64,000 bases of DNA from Rhodopseudomonas boonkerdii (GCF_021184025.1 NZ_CP036537.1:3968001-4032000), one strand, 5' to 3'. Numbered from the stretch's first letter, positions 27,368 through 36,443 are shown. Notes: generated by a model from the letters alone, not told the origin. A program made the numbers and translations.

Positions 27368-28549
27368 GTGGTCGATCTCACCGATTTCATGGCTGGTCGC
27401 AGCGAGGGAGCGGAGGTGCAGGCGCACTCGCCCACGGCCCCGTTGGCTGCGCCGGCGAAACTGACAGCGATCCCGGTCGATGCCTGGCGCGCGCTGCAGG
27501 CACGCGCCATCGAGCCCAATGGCTATTACCTCGCCGATTGGGAACTGGCGGTGAGCGGCTCGGCGGAAGGCCTGACCGATGTCTCGGCGCTGACGGCCTG
27601 GAGCGACGGCAACCTGATCGGCCTGCTCCCCGTGGTCTCTCTCCGCCGCGCCCATCGGTTGCCGCTGCCGGTGCTGGTCAATGCCGATGCCTATGGCACG
27701 CTCTCGACGCCGCTGTTCGACCGTCATGCAGCGCATGAAGCAGCAACCACCCTGTTCGCCCAGGCCCGCCAGAGCGGCGCCCGCGCGATCGTTCTTCACA
27801 ATATCTCGCTGGAAGGCCCGGCGATGGCGGCAATGCGCGATGTGCTGGCCGAAGAAGGCATATCGCTGCGCATCATCGCCTCCCATGTCCGCGCCGGTCT
27901 CGATGCGACCCAGGATGCCGAACAGGCGCTACGCGACGGGCTGGGGGCCAAAAAGCTGAAGGAGCTGCGCCGCCAGCGTAATCGCCTCGCCGAACATGGC
28001 GCGGTCACGTTCCATGTCGCCCATACGCCGGCCGAAATCGCCGCTGCGCTGGATATGTTTCTCGTCCTGGAAGCCAGCGGCTGGAAGGGCAAACGTGGCA
28101 CCGCGCTGCAGCAGCGGGCCGGAGACAAAGCCTTCATCCGCCGGGCTACCGATGCCCTCGCCGCCCGCGGCCAGTGCGAGATCGTAACACTGAAGGTCGG
28201 CAACGCCCCGGTGGCGTCGGGCGTCATGATCCGTCACCTCGATCGCGCCTACTATTTCAAAATCGGGATCGACGAGCGTTTTGCAAAATTCTCGCCGGGC
28301 GTTCAGCTCACACTCGACGTGACTCGACATCTATGTGCCGACCCCGCCATTGCTTCCGCGGATTCCACGGCCGCGCCGGGGCATCCGATGATCGATCCGA
28401 TCTGGCGCGAACGTCTCGCGATCGGTGATGTGGTGCTGCCCTTGCACAGGAACGATCCAGTGGCGGCGCTAACCTACACAGCGCTGTTGTTGCGGCATCG
28501 CGCGCGCGAACAGGCGAAACAGATCGTGCGTCGCCTGCGCGGACGCTAG
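27368..28549 (+). CDS. GNAT/BioF2-like acetyltransferase domain protein (CelD/BcsL-like)
   Basis: 393 aa if GTG 27368 is used; GAGGGGA 7 nt upstream favours it over ATG 27329. The central RRQRNRLAEHGAVTFHV, the helix IAAALDMFLVLEASGWKGKRGTA and VASGVMIRHLDRAYYFKIGIDERFAKFSPGVQL resemble the BioF2-like GNAT domain of the CelD/BcsL family, linked to cellulose or surface polysaccharide modification. Substrate unknown. Confidence 0.75.
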   Translation: MVDLTDFMAGRSEGAEVQAHSPTAPLAAPAKLTAIPVDAWRALQARAIEPNGYYLADWELAVSGSAEGLTDVSALTAWSDGNLIGLLPVVSLRRAHRLPLPVLVNADAYGTLSTPLFDRHAAHEAATTLFAQARQSGARAIVLHNISLEGPAMAAMRDVLAEEGISLRIIASHVRAGLDATQDAEQALRDGLGAKKLKELRRQRNRLAEHGAVTFHVAHTPAEIAAALDMFLVLEASGWKGKRGTALQQRAGDKAFIRRATDALAARGQCEIVTLKVGNAPVASGVMIRHLDRAYYFKIGIDERFAKFSPGVQLTLDVTRHLCADPAIASADSTAAPGHPMIDPIWRERLAIGDVVLPLHRNDPVAALTYTALLLRHRAREQAKQIVRRLRGR

Positions 28550-28552
28550 CTG

Positions 28553-29218
28553 CTATTCCGCCGCCTCCGCATTGATCTCTGCGGAAATCTGCCGGATCGC
28601 CCGTGCGAGCTTGTCCGGATCCTGCGCGCCCGACACCGCATACTTCTGAGCAAACACATAAGTCGGCACGCCGGAAATGCCTTTGTCGGACGCTTCCTTC
28701 GCCTGTGCGGAGATGCGCTCGACATCCTCGTCCGTCGCCAGACGGCGGCGGACATCGTCGGCATCGAGCCCGATATCGGCTGCGGCCTGAACCAGCGTCT
28801 CGGTCTGGGTGAGATCTCCGCCATCGCGGAAATACAATTCCATCAGCTTCTGCTTCATCTCGGCCGATTTGCCGATCGCATCCGCCCACAGGATCAGACG
28901 ATGGCAATCCGTGGTGTTGGGCTGGCGTTTCACCGAATCCGGCTTGTAGCTCAGCCCCTCCTCGTCCGCCGCGGCGACGACGCGTTGGGCAATGCCCTTA
29001 TAGGCGTCCACCGAACCGAACTTGGTCTCGAGATAGGTGGAGCGGTCGATGCCCTCGGGCGGGATCCAGGGATTGAGGAAGAACGGACGCCAGTTCACAT
29101 GAACGGGAATATCGGACGCCAGCGCCATCGCATTCTCGATGCGGCGCTTGCCGATATAGCACCACGGGCAGACCACGTCGGAGACGATATCGATCTGAAG
29201 CGGCTTGATGGCGCTCAT
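28553..29218 (-). CDS. DsbA family (FrnE-like) oxidoreductase
   Basis: 221 aa, no signal peptide, so cytoplasmic. The active-site CPWC is at residues 17-20 (CPWCYIGKRR), followed by the FrnE-type helical insert and GVPTYVF with cis-Pro. Reduces disulfides or performs isomerisation (FrnE-like). GGGAGG precedes ATG 29218. It sits between the acetyltransferase-like gene and the regulator with no obvious operon. Confidence 0.9.
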   Translation of the reverse strand: MSAIKPLQIDIVSDVVCPWCYIGKRRIENAMALASDIPVHVNWRPFFLNPWIPPEGIDRSTYLETKFGSVDAYKGIAQRVVAAADEEGLSYKPDSVKRQPNTTDCHRLILWADAIGKSAEMKQKLMELYFRDGGDLTQTETLVQAAADIGLDADDVRRRLATDEDVERISAQAKEASDKGISGVPTYVFAQKYAVSGAQDPDKLARAIRQISAEINAEAAE

Positions 29219-29293
29219 AGCGTCCTCCCTGCGGTCTTGGTTGACCACAAATAGGCTGCATAGGTCCATGCGGCAAGGCCGGGAGCCCCGCTC

Positions 29294-30106
29294 CTACACC
29301 GCGCCGGCCAACTCCCGCAATTTTTGCGTGGTCGCGGCATCGGCTGGGAAAAACGTTTCGATGGCGATCTCGGCGAGCGTGATATCCAGTGGCGTACCGA
29401 ACGTCATGGTGGTGGACATGAAGCTCAGCACATCGTCGCCATGCTTCATTCGAAATGGCACCACGACACTGTCCGCGGCGATCGGCGCCGAGCGCGATGG
29501 CACCGGATAGGCCTTCAGCTCCTGATAGAGCTTGATCAGTTCGGGATCGGCCGTCGTCTCGCATTGCCTGTGCAACCGCTCGAGCAGATGCGCGCACCAC
29601 TCGCCGAGATTGATCGTGCGTGCCGCGAGCCCCTGCGGATGGAAACTCAGCCGCAGCACATTGAGCGGCGGGGCCAGTAGTTCAGCGGGGATGCCGGTGA
29701 GCAGCGGCATCACCATGGCATTGGCTGAAACCAGATTCCAGTGCCGGTCCACAGCCAGCGCCGGGTGCGGCTCATGGGCTTTGAGTACCATATCGATAGC
29801 CTGCCGTGCGGATGCGAGCGCCGGATCGTCCAGCTTGCGTTGCGGGAAGGCAGGTGCAAAGCCGGCAGCGACCAGCAGCACATTGCGCTCCCGCAGCGGT
29901 ACATCCAATCGTTCGGCAAGGCGCAGCACCATGTCACGCGACGGCGCTGCACGGCCGGTTTCGACGAAACTGAGATGGCGCGTGGAAATCTCCGCATCGC
30001 CGGCAAGATCGAGCTGGCTGAGACGGCGGCGCTGACGCCATTCGCGCAAGTGGTCGCCGATGGCCATGGGACGGCTGGGAGCCGGAGTTGCAAGCTGTGT
30101 GGTCAT
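29294..30106 (-). CDS. XRE family transcriptional regulator with MmyB-like domain
   Basis: 270 aa. The N-terminal helix-turn-helix (LSQLDLAGDAEISTRHLSFV) is followed by a long ligand-sensing region typical of MmyB-type regulators (WNLVSANAMVMPLLTG, LRLSFHPQGLAARTINLGEW). It is divergent from the small membrane protein gene at 30222, with a 115-bp gap that probably holds both promoters, so it may control that gene. Confidence 0.88.
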   Translation of the reverse strand: MTTQLATPAPSRPMAIGDHLREWRQRRRLSQLDLAGDAEISTRHLSFVETGRAAPSRDMVLRLAERLDVPLRERNVLLVAAGFAPAFPQRKLDDPALASARQAIDMVLKAHEPHPALAVDRHWNLVSANAMVMPLLTGIPAELLAPPLNVLRLSFHPQGLAARTINLGEWCAHLLERLHRQCETTADPELIKLYQELKAYPVPSRSAPIAADSVVVPFRMKHGDDVLSFMSTTMTFGTPLDITLAEIAIETFFPADAATTQKLRELAGAV

Positions 30107-30221
30107 GGCAAAAAGCTAACATGCAGCTTTTCGTGCTTCCATGACCTGCGAGGTAATCGATTTGCCTCCACGGGGCGGACATCTTCGGGACGTCGCAACC
30201 GATCACCTGAGGAGAACGACC

Positions 30222-30620
30222 ATGATCAACCCGTCCCTGCTGCTCCGCCGCGCCATCCAGATCGACGCCGTCGTCAGCGGCGCCATGGCCCTGCTGCTGA
30301 CTTTCGCCGCCGGCATGCTGGCGCCGCTGCTGCAACTGCCCGAGGCTTTGCTGCTGGAATCCGGCCTGTTCCTGATCGCCTATGTGGCACTGATCGGCTG
30401 GCTCGGACTGCGGGCCACCATGCCGAGGCTGCTGGTGCTGGCCGTCATCATCGGCAATGCCGCCTGGACGCTCGGCAGCATCGGACTGCTGTTCTCCGGT
30501 GCGGTGAGTCCGAACCTGCTCGGCCAGCTGTTCATCGCGGCGCAGGCGATTGCGGTGGGAGTCTTCGCGGAACTGCAGTTCGTGGGATTGCGCAAGAGCA
30601 GCACCGCGCAGGTGGCGTGA
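30222..30620 (+). CDS. Small hypothetical membrane protein
   Basis: 132 aa with four hydrophobic segments and a short basic N-terminus (MINPSLLLRRAIQIDAVVSG). GAGGAGA upstream selects ATG 30222. No family motif is seen. The divergent XRE/MmyB-like gene is a probable regulator. Confidence 0.75.
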   Translation: MINPSLLLRRAIQIDAVVSGAMALLLTFAAGMLAPLLQLPEALLLESGLFLIAYVALIGWLGLRATMPRLLVLAVIIGNAAWTLGSIGLLFSGAVSPNLLGQLFIAAQAIAVGVFAELQFVGLRKSSTAQVA

Positions 30621-30682
30621 GCGGGAAGCGATAGACACAGGACGATCTCTTGCTCTCTTCCCGTGCAAACCGCGGGAAGAGA

Positions 30683-31261
30683 TTAAGATCGCCTCGCTGC
30701 GAACGGATCTACAGCCCATGCCTCGCCGTCCCTGAGCCACGGGCGACTGAGTTCGATCCACGCCGCAAGGGGCAGCAATCTAAGACCATATGGTTCGGCC
30801 CAGCCTTGCGATTCCGAAACGAATGCCGCGCCATCATCCGGACGGCGCGTCACCTGCACCACATGAGTGATGCCGCGCGGGCGGGGATGGTTTGCCGCCC
30901 ACGCCCCGCCACCCTGGCGCAACCCGATCAACGCGAATCTCGGAAGGCTTTGCACGGTGATCTCGTCGCCACCGAGGATCAAACCAGATCGCGTCTGAAT
31001 GACATCGATCATACGGTCAGACCATGTGCGGATGCTGGCACGCTCATCAGCGTTAAAAATCTCACGCTGCGTCACCTCGTTCACCGCGTCCATTGCCGAT
31101 GTGATCAGGAGGGCAGCCCAGCCGGAACAATCAATGACGGGGTTCGCGAATGACAGCCCCTCAGCTTTGATGGCGCCTTGGTAGCCGACACGTCCGGTGT
31201 ATTTCTCAACCAGAGTCCACATCGCGGAAGCGATGATCGTTTCGTCGGCGAATTGTCTCAC
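30683..31261 (-). CDS. Hypothetical protein with NlpC/P60-like DCSGW motif
   Basis: 192 aa. ANPVIDCSGWAALLI resembles the catalytic Cys segment DCSG of NlpC/P60 peptidases, and RGITHVVQV could supply the His. No signal peptide is seen. The family is not certain. GTG 31261, with GGGAG upstream, is chosen over GTG 31294; both read the same frame. Confidence 0.6.
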   Translation of the reverse strand: MRQFADETIIASAMWTLVEKYTGRVGYQGAIKAEGLSFANPVIDCSGWAALLITSAMDAVNEVTQREIFNADERASIRTWSDRMIDVIQTRSGLILGGDEITVQSLPRFALIGLRQGGGAWAANHPRPRGITHVVQVTRRPDDGAAFVSESQGWAEPYGLRLLPLAAWIELSRPWLRDGEAWAVDPFAARRS

Positions 31262-31421
31262 GCAGCCATCTCCCGCTAGGGCGCTCTCCTTCACCTTTCT
31301 GAGCTAAGGAGAGGTCGAGCAGCATAGCAAGGCGAGCCGATTGGATAGGAGGACCCGACCGGTCTCATAATTCTCCGCATCCGCGCGCAACTTCTCCCCG
31401 GTGGGCGCGATACAAAGAGCC

Positions 31422-32069
31422 TTACGCCTTCTTTGCCTTAGCTTTCTTCGCTTTGGCCTTCTTGCCAACGGTCCTTTTTCCGGCCTTGGCCGTCTTAGTC
31501 ACCTGCGCCGTCTTCTTCAGCGCCTTCTTGGCGTCAGCCTTCTTCGCCTTCGCCTTGTCCTTCTTGCGCTTGGCTTTCTCGGCCTGCTTGGCTTCCTTGC
31601 GCTCGGCCTTTTCCTTGGCCTTCGCCTTCTCGGCACGGAGCTTGGCGCGTTTCTTCTTGCGCTTCGCCTCGCAGCCGTCGCATTTGCAGCCGATCGGCTT
31701 CAGATATTCTTTGAAATACTCGGTGCCGTAGTCGTAGCTGATCTCCTCGCCCGGCTCGATCTTCTTGATCGAGCGGATGATGATCTTCTTCTTCGCCGGG
31801 TTGACGTCCGACTCGGCGTTAGGCTTGCAGGAATGATTGATGTAGCGCGCGACGTTCTTTCGGATCGAGCCATCCACGGTCCAGCGCTTGCTGATCTGGA
31901 ACAGATATTTGTTCTCGATCGCATCGTGCTTCTCGTTCTTCGAATCCAGCAGCGGACCGAAATAGCGGATGATCTTCACGCCCTTCTTGATCGGCTGGGT
32001 GGCGAACAGGCCGAGACCTGTTTTCGAGCGACCGATGCGATAGGGCTTGTTGACGAGGGAAGCTGGCAT
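31422..32069 (-). CDS. SET-domain protein with histone-H1-like basic tail
   Basis: 215 aa. The SET domain includes GLGLFA (19-23), NHSC (78-81) with KPNAE, YDYG (112-115) and a post-SET-like CKCDGC (128-133). All key SET elements are present, so it is likely an active lysine methyltransferase. Residues 134-215 are almost only Lys, Ala, Glu and Arg, like a histone H1 tail, and could bind DNA. The combination is unusual for a bacterium. The coding strand of the tail is repetitive but in frame. Confidence 0.85.
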   Translation of the reverse strand: MPASLVNKPYRIGRSKTGLGLFATQPIKKGVKIIRYFGPLLDSKNEKHDAIENKYLFQISKRWTVDGSIRKNVARYINHSCKPNAESDVNPAKKKIIIRSIKKIEPGEEISYDYGTEYFKEYLKPIGCKCDGCEAKRKKKRAKLRAEKAKAKEKAERKEAKQAEKAKRKKDKAKAKKADAKKALKKTAQVTKTAKAGKRTVGKKAKAKKAKAKKA

Positions 32070-32213
32070 GAGGCAGGAACTGGCACGACTGAAGGACTGA
32101 TCTCATCTTCTAGATCGATTCCGCTCCCCGTGCCAGCGGCGCACCGGCCACAGGCTGCGCATATTCGCAGCGTCATGCGCGATCCACGCATCGGCTTGCA
32201 GAGGTTCCGAACG

Positions 32214-32936
32214 CTATTGTGGCGGCCGCAAACCGGTTTTCAGCGCCTCGACGAACAGCACTTCCGCATCAGGCCTGCCCGGCAGGCGATCGAGCATGTA
32301 ATCAAGCCGCCCAGCCAGCACGAGCATGGCGAAGCCATGGGCCAACGACCAGGTGCGCGCGATCTGTGCCGCCTGCTCCATTGACAGGGCATCGGTTGCA
32401 ATATCGCCGGAATGCGCGATGCCCACGACCTGGGCAAGGCCTGCAAAGGAGATATTGCTCGCTTCCTTGAGTGCCGGGCGGTTCATGTCGAGCCGTTCGG
32501 TGCGAAACATCAGCTGATACATGCCGGGCTGTGCACGCGCATAGGCAAGATAGGCCCGCGCCCGGGCCAGCGCTCTTTCAACCGGCGTAGCGCCGGTGGC
32601 GCTGGCCGCCGTGAGCGCCGCGTTGAAATTTCGAAAACCGACCGCGGCGAGTTCGCTGAGCAGGCCCGTCAGATCGCCGAAGTGATGGGTCGGCGCTGCA
32701 TGTGAAACACCGGCTTCGCGGGCGACCGCGCGGAGCGTCAGCCCAGGCAGCGAATCCCGCTCCAACACGGTTTGCGCGGCTTTCAGCAGCGCGTCGTGTA
32801 AGTCGCCGTGATGATAGGGAGATTCCGCTCCGGACGACTTTTGGGGCGATTTTCCAGCTTGCGGCTTCCCAGTGGCAGGCTTGCGGCGGACCTGTGGCGG
32901 CCGCCGCACGGCCCTGATGCGAGATGTCTTTGCCAT
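32214..32936 (-). CDS. TetR family regulator (WHG-type C-terminal domain)
   Basis: 240 aa. A basic, low-complexity N-terminal extension of about 40 residues precedes the HTH (TLRAVAREAGVSHAAPTHHFG), followed by the ligand-binding part with ARAYLAYARAQPGMYQLMF, typical of the WHG/TetR_C_33 group. It faces the membrane operon at 33057. Two palindromes in the gap (32935-32956 and 33009-33027) are likely binding sites, and the first overlaps its own start codon, suggesting autorepression. Confidence 0.88.
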   Translation of the reverse strand: MAKTSRIRAVRRPPQVRRKPATGKPQAGKSPQKSSGAESPYHHGDLHDALLKAAQTVLERDSLPGLTLRAVAREAGVSHAAPTHHFGDLTGLLSELAAVGFRNFNAALTAASATGATPVERALARARAYLAYARAQPGMYQLMFRTERLDMNRPALKEASNISFAGLAQVVGIAHSGDIATDALSMEQAAQIARTWSLAHGFAMLVLAGRLDYMLDRLPGRPDAEVLFVEALKTGLRPPQ

Positions 32937-32956
32937 GACCGTTTATAGGCGGTCAT
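32935..32956. promoter_or_regulatory. Inverted repeat over the TetR gene start
   Basis: ATGACCG and CGGTCAT, with an 8-bp spacer, form a 7-bp perfect inverted repeat that includes the start codon region of the TetR gene on the minus strand. A candidate autoregulatory site. Confidence 0.55.
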
Positions 32957-33008
32957 TTTGACAGTGTAAAGATTTTGCTTGACGCTTCGGGATTGCGGGC
33001 CTAAACGC

Positions 33009-33027
33009 ATCTTTACGTCGTAAAGAT
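33009..33027. promoter_or_regulatory. TetR operator upstream of the membrane operon
   Basis: ATCTTTAC-GTC-GTAAAGAT is a perfect 8-bp inverted repeat with a 3-bp centre. A matching half-site GTAAAGAT is at 32966-32973. A possible TTGACG -35 (32979-32984) lies upstream with a TAAACG-like -10 near 33002, so the operator would overlap the promoter start of the 33057 gene. Confidence 0.75.
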
Positions 33028-33056
33028 ATCGCCGGCAAAGCCGATCGGAAAATCCG

Positions 33057-33629
33057 ATGACCGCCTTTCTCATCCTTGCTCCGTTCGGCACCTTCGCCCT
33101 GCTCTTGCTGGTCGCGTCAGCGACCGTGAGCCTGTTCACGGCCGCGGCGCTGGCGCTCGGCGTCGTCATCTGGGACGTCGCCCGCGGCGGTTCGGTCAAG
33201 ATGCTGGCGGCCGGATCGGTGCTGCTGTTCACCGCCATCGGCTGCTACGTCACGCTGATCGACGGCAACTGGAGTCGAACGGCCCTGCATCTCGCGGTCG
33301 ATCTCGGCGTGCTGGCGATCGCATTATTGTCGCTCGCGATCCGCGCGCCCTTCACGTTGCAGTATGCCCGCGAGCAGGTGGATATCGAAACCACGAAACT
33401 GCCGGGCTTTCTTGCGACGAATTACGTCATCACCTGGGCCTGGACCTTCGCCTTCGTGGCGATGCTGCTGGCGGACATGCTGGTGATCTTCGTGCCGGGT
33501 ATCCCGCTCTGGATCGGCTTCGCCATTGCCTTCGCAGCCCGCAACGCGGCGCTGTATTTCACAAAATGGTACCCGCAGTATCGGCGCGGGAAAGACGTTG
33601 CCGTGAAACTCTCTGGAGACCTGCGATGA
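33057..33629 (+). CDS. Integral membrane protein of unknown function
   Basis: 190 aa with about five TM segments and a positively charged C-terminus (WYPQYRRGKDVAVKLSG). It has no family motif that I recognise. Its stop overlaps the start of the next gene (ATGA), so the two are co-translated; both are probably controlled by the divergent TetR protein. Confidence 0.8.
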   Translation: MTAFLILAPFGTFALLLLVASATVSLFTAAALALGVVIWDVARGGSVKMLAAGSVLLFTAIGCYVTLIDGNWSRTALHLAVDLGVLAIALLSLAIRAPFTLQYAREQVDIETTKLPGFLATNYVITWAWTFAFVAMLLADMLVIFVPGIPLWIGFAIAFAARNAALYFTKWYPQYRRGKDVAVKLSGDLR

Positions 33630-34180
33630 AGGACGTGTTCGCCAAGCTCGGTCAGGACTTCTTTTCCACCATTCTTTTCCTGGTGCTCTATCTGATCACC
33701 GGCGATGTCGTGCTGGCGACCTGCGTCGCGATCGCCGGCGCCATCGCGCAATTCGTCCGCGCACGCATCAAGGGCGAGAGGCTGGATGCGATGACCTATG
33801 CCAGCTTCGGGCTGGTGGTCGTGCTCGGCGGCGCGACATTGCTCACCAACGACCCGCGCTTCGTGCTTGCCAAGCCGAGCATCGGCCATTTCGCCATCGG
33901 CGCCATCATGCTGCGCAAAGGCTGGGCATTGCGCTATGTGCCGCCGATCGTGAAGGATACCATTCCGGACGGTGTGGTGATCGCCGGCTATGCCTGGGCC
34001 GCGCTGATGTTCGCGCTGGGCGCCGGTACTATCGGAGTCGCGTTGAGCGGCGATATGAAGCTTTGGGCGTTTTACGTGACTGTGGTGCTCACCGGCGCCA
34101 AAGTGGCGGCTTTTGTGATCCAATACGTGGTCTTCCGCGTGCTGGTCACGCGTCGCCTGCGCGCCGCAGCGGCGGCGTGA
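33626..34180 (+). CDS. YciB/IspZ-like inner membrane protein
   Basis: 184 aa, five or more TM segments. NDPRFVLAKPSIGHFAIGAIML is close to the conserved DxxFIxxKPTI pattern of YciB (septation protein A). ATG 33626 overlaps the preceding stop as ATGA. Co-regulation with the 33057 gene by TetR suggests an inducible envelope function. Confidence 0.8.
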   Translation: MKDVFAKLGQDFFSTILFLVLYLITGDVVLATCVAIAGAIAQFVRARIKGERLDAMTYASFGLVVVLGGATLLTNDPRFVLAKPSIGHFAIGAIMLRKGWALRYVPPIVKDTIPDGVVIAGYAWAALMFALGAGTIGVALSGDMKLWAFYVTVVLTGAKVAAFVIQYVVFRVLVTRRLRAAAAA

Positions 34181-34184
34181 GGCG

Positions 34185-34277
34185 TTAGAGGTACTGATAG
34201 AACATCACACCATTGATCGCGCTTGCTGCAGCGAGCAGCGCCACCACGGTCATGTTCATCCTCAGAGCATCGATCAT
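34185..34277 (-). CDS. Candidate small membrane protein (30 aa)
   Basis: 30 codons read from ATG 34277, with GAGGCGG upstream. The sequence MIDALRMNMTVVALLAAASA, followed by INGVMFYQYL, gives one TM helix. It could be a real small protein or chance, and converges with the YciB-like gene 4 bp away. Confidence 0.35.
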   Translation of the reverse strand: MIDALRMNMTVVALLAAASAINGVMFYQYL

Positions 34278-34524
34278 GGCCCGCCTCGAATCTCGGATCG
34301 TTTCAAGGACCAATTGAAACAGGGCGAGCCGAGTCGTCACCGCTTTTCTTTTTTCCGCACAGGCTTGCGGGTTCGGGCAGAATCGAGTCCCGCAGATCAT
34401 GGTTAACTGGACGCATGCGACTGCGTCGCTGAGTCGGATCTTGTCGAGCCGGATTCGTCGGCCAGCCAGCACGATATTCATCGAATCCCAAAGCAGCCGA
34501 ACGCGTTCTGCGCGGCAGCGTCGA

Positions 34525-36192
34525 TCAATCCGGCGATGGCGCGTCTTCCTCCAGCACGGCGTCGCGCGCTGTGCCGCCCATGGCCTTGATCAAATCGTCG
34601 TCGCCATCATCCGGCGGCGTTTCGTTGAGGCCCAGCATCCGCGCCGCGCTGCCGTCGTCCGGCATCACGGCGACATCGCGGAGCGCGCGATCCATCAGGC
34701 GGCTCCGCTTGTCGAGTTCGGCAACCGAGCCCGCCGCAGTGTTGAGCTGGCGCGCGACCTTGCCCACGGTGTCGTTGTAGCGCTTGAATTCGGTGCGCAC
34801 GGCGCTGAGGATCTTCCAGACATCCCCGGAGCGCTCCGCGATCACCATGGAGCGATGGTTGACCTGGAACGCGTGCAGGATGGCGGCGAAGGTCGTCGGA
34901 CCGGCCAGCATCACATTGCATTCGCGCTGCACGTGGTCGAACAGGCCGGGAATGCGCAGCACCTCGGCGAACAGGCTTTCGGTCGGCAGGAACAGGATGG
35001 CGCGCTCGGTGGTGCGCGGCGGGTTGATGTATTTCTTCGCGATGTCCTTGGCGAAAGCCTTGATGCGGTTTTCGAGCTGCTTGCGGAAGTGCCCGGCCAG
35101 CTCGATGTCGTTAGCCTCCAGCGCTTCGAGCATGTGCTCGTGGTCCTCGCGCGGAAACTTCGCGTCCACCGGCAGCAGCATCTCGTCGCCATCGATCATC
35201 GGCAGGCGGATGGCATATTCAACGCGCTCCGCCGAGTTCGGCTTGATCTGCGCATCCTTCACATATTGCGTCGGCGACAGAAAATCCTGCAGTAGCATCG
35301 CGAGCTGCACTTCGCCGAATGTGCCGCGCAGTTTTGGATTGGTGAGGACGTTCTTGAGATCGCCCACATGGGTGGAGATGCTGCGCATCTCGCCGAACAC
35401 CTCATAGGCCTTGTTGAGCTGTTCGACCACGCGGCCGAAATTCTCGTTGAGCCGCGCTTCCAGTGTGGTCTGCAGCTTCTCGTCGACGGTGGTGCGGACC
35501 TTCTCCAGCTCCGCGGCATTCTCGGTGCGAAGCTGGTCGAGCCGGCCTTCGACGGTCTGGCGGAGCTGCTCGCTGCTTGCGCCCTGGGTGCGGATCAGTT
35601 CGTCGATGGCAAGCTTTGTCGCGTCGAGACGCTCTTTCTGATGGTTGCTGATCTCGCCAAGTGTTTCAGAGACGCCCTGGCGCATGCGCTGGAAACTGCC
35701 GCTGAGTTCTTCACGCAGATTTCGCGCAGAGTCCGCATGCGCGGCACCGGACTGATCGAGCTTGCGTTCGACCATGGTGCGCAGCGCTTCGCTATGGGCC
35801 GCCGCGCCCTGCTCCATGCGGCCGATATCCGTATTCAGCTTGGTGCCGATCTCGTTGATGCGCCCTTCGGTAGTCTTGTTCGAGGTTTCGAGACGCAGGC
35901 CGAAGCTGTCCACCTGCCGGAGCAGTTGTTCGGAGAGTTTCAGCATCATGGTGGCGGCAGCGCCTTGCTGCTGGTTGATGGTCTGCACCAGCTCCTGCCG
36001 CACGGCGCGGATCTCCGCATCCGACGCAGCACGAATGGCATCGCCCTCGAAGCGCAGAAGCTCGCTCACCTCGGCACGCTCCAGCGCCAGCGGACGACGC
36101 ACAACCACGATGACGGCCACGATCGCGAACAGCGCGGCGATGAAAGCCAGCGCCAGCGTGGCGATCGGGAAATAGGGAGCGAATTCGGTCAC
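34525..36192 (-). CDS. rmuC: DNA recombination protein RmuC
   Basis: 555 aa. An N-terminal TM helix is followed by a long coiled coil and the RmuC nuclease-like core: VLTNPKLRGTFGEVQLAMLL, LLPVDAKFPREDHEHML and ILHAFQVNHRSM. Limits recombination-associated DNA inversions. It is somewhat longer than E. coli RmuC because of the C-terminal extension rich in Asp. Confidence 0.93.
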   Translation of the reverse strand: MTEFAPYFPIATLALAFIAALFAIVAVIVVVRRPLALERAEVSELLRFEGDAIRAASDAEIRAVRQELVQTINQQQGAAATMMLKLSEQLLRQVDSFGLRLETSNKTTEGRINEIGTKLNTDIGRMEQGAAAHSEALRTMVERKLDQSGAAHADSARNLREELSGSFQRMRQGVSETLGEISNHQKERLDATKLAIDELIRTQGASSEQLRQTVEGRLDQLRTENAAELEKVRTTVDEKLQTTLEARLNENFGRVVEQLNKAYEVFGEMRSISTHVGDLKNVLTNPKLRGTFGEVQLAMLLQDFLSPTQYVKDAQIKPNSAERVEYAIRLPMIDGDEMLLPVDAKFPREDHEHMLEALEANDIELAGHFRKQLENRIKAFAKDIAKKYINPPRTTERAILFLPTESLFAEVLRIPGLFDHVQRECNVMLAGPTTFAAILHAFQVNHRSMVIAERSGDVWKILSAVRTEFKRYNDTVGKVARQLNTAAGSVAELDKRSRLMDRALRDVAVMPDDGSAARMLGLNETPPDDGDDDLIKAMGGTARDAVLEEDAPSPD

Positions 36193-36308
36193 GGCATCTC
36201 TCGCGTACTCTTTTTGTTCTAGCGAGAGCAGAAGATTCCCGCAACCCTCCGTGGGGTGGGCGGGGACGGAAACCGGGGATTAGTCAGATAAGCCGCCCCA
36301 CTTTCCGG

Positions 36309-36443
36309 CCCTCATGGTGAGGAGGCCTAGCGGCGCAATTGCGCCGCTGGTAGCGCCGTCTCGAACCATGAAATGGCAAGGCTCCGGAGTTTTGCGGCCA
36401 TCCTTCGAGACGCACGCCTACGGCGTGCTCCTCAGGATGAGGG
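36309..36443 (-). repeat. Twin-stem-loop interspersed element, copy 6 (inverted)
   Basis: Begins CCCTCATGGTGAGGAGGC and ends CTCCTCAGGATGAGGG. It lies between rmuC and fumA, 40 bp past the fumA stop, and in inverted orientation. An additional hairpin CTCTCGC/GCGAGAG at 36198-36238 sits near the rmuC start. Confidence 0.85.

Noticed and set aside
31401..32384. Leu/Phe-rich plus-strand frame over the SET gene
   Set aside because: The apparent leucine-rich membrane protein is the complement of the Lys/Ala tail codons of the SET-domain gene.
31261..36192. A defence island around the NlpC-like, SET and rmuC genes
   Set aside because: No nuclease/toxin/sensor combination and no mobile genes; rmuC is a normal chromosomal gene.
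36198..36238. CTCTCGC/GCGAGAG hairpin at the rmuC start as a riboswitch
   Set aside because: One 7-bp stem with a U-rich loop; no known aptamer features. Mentioned only under repeat copy 6.
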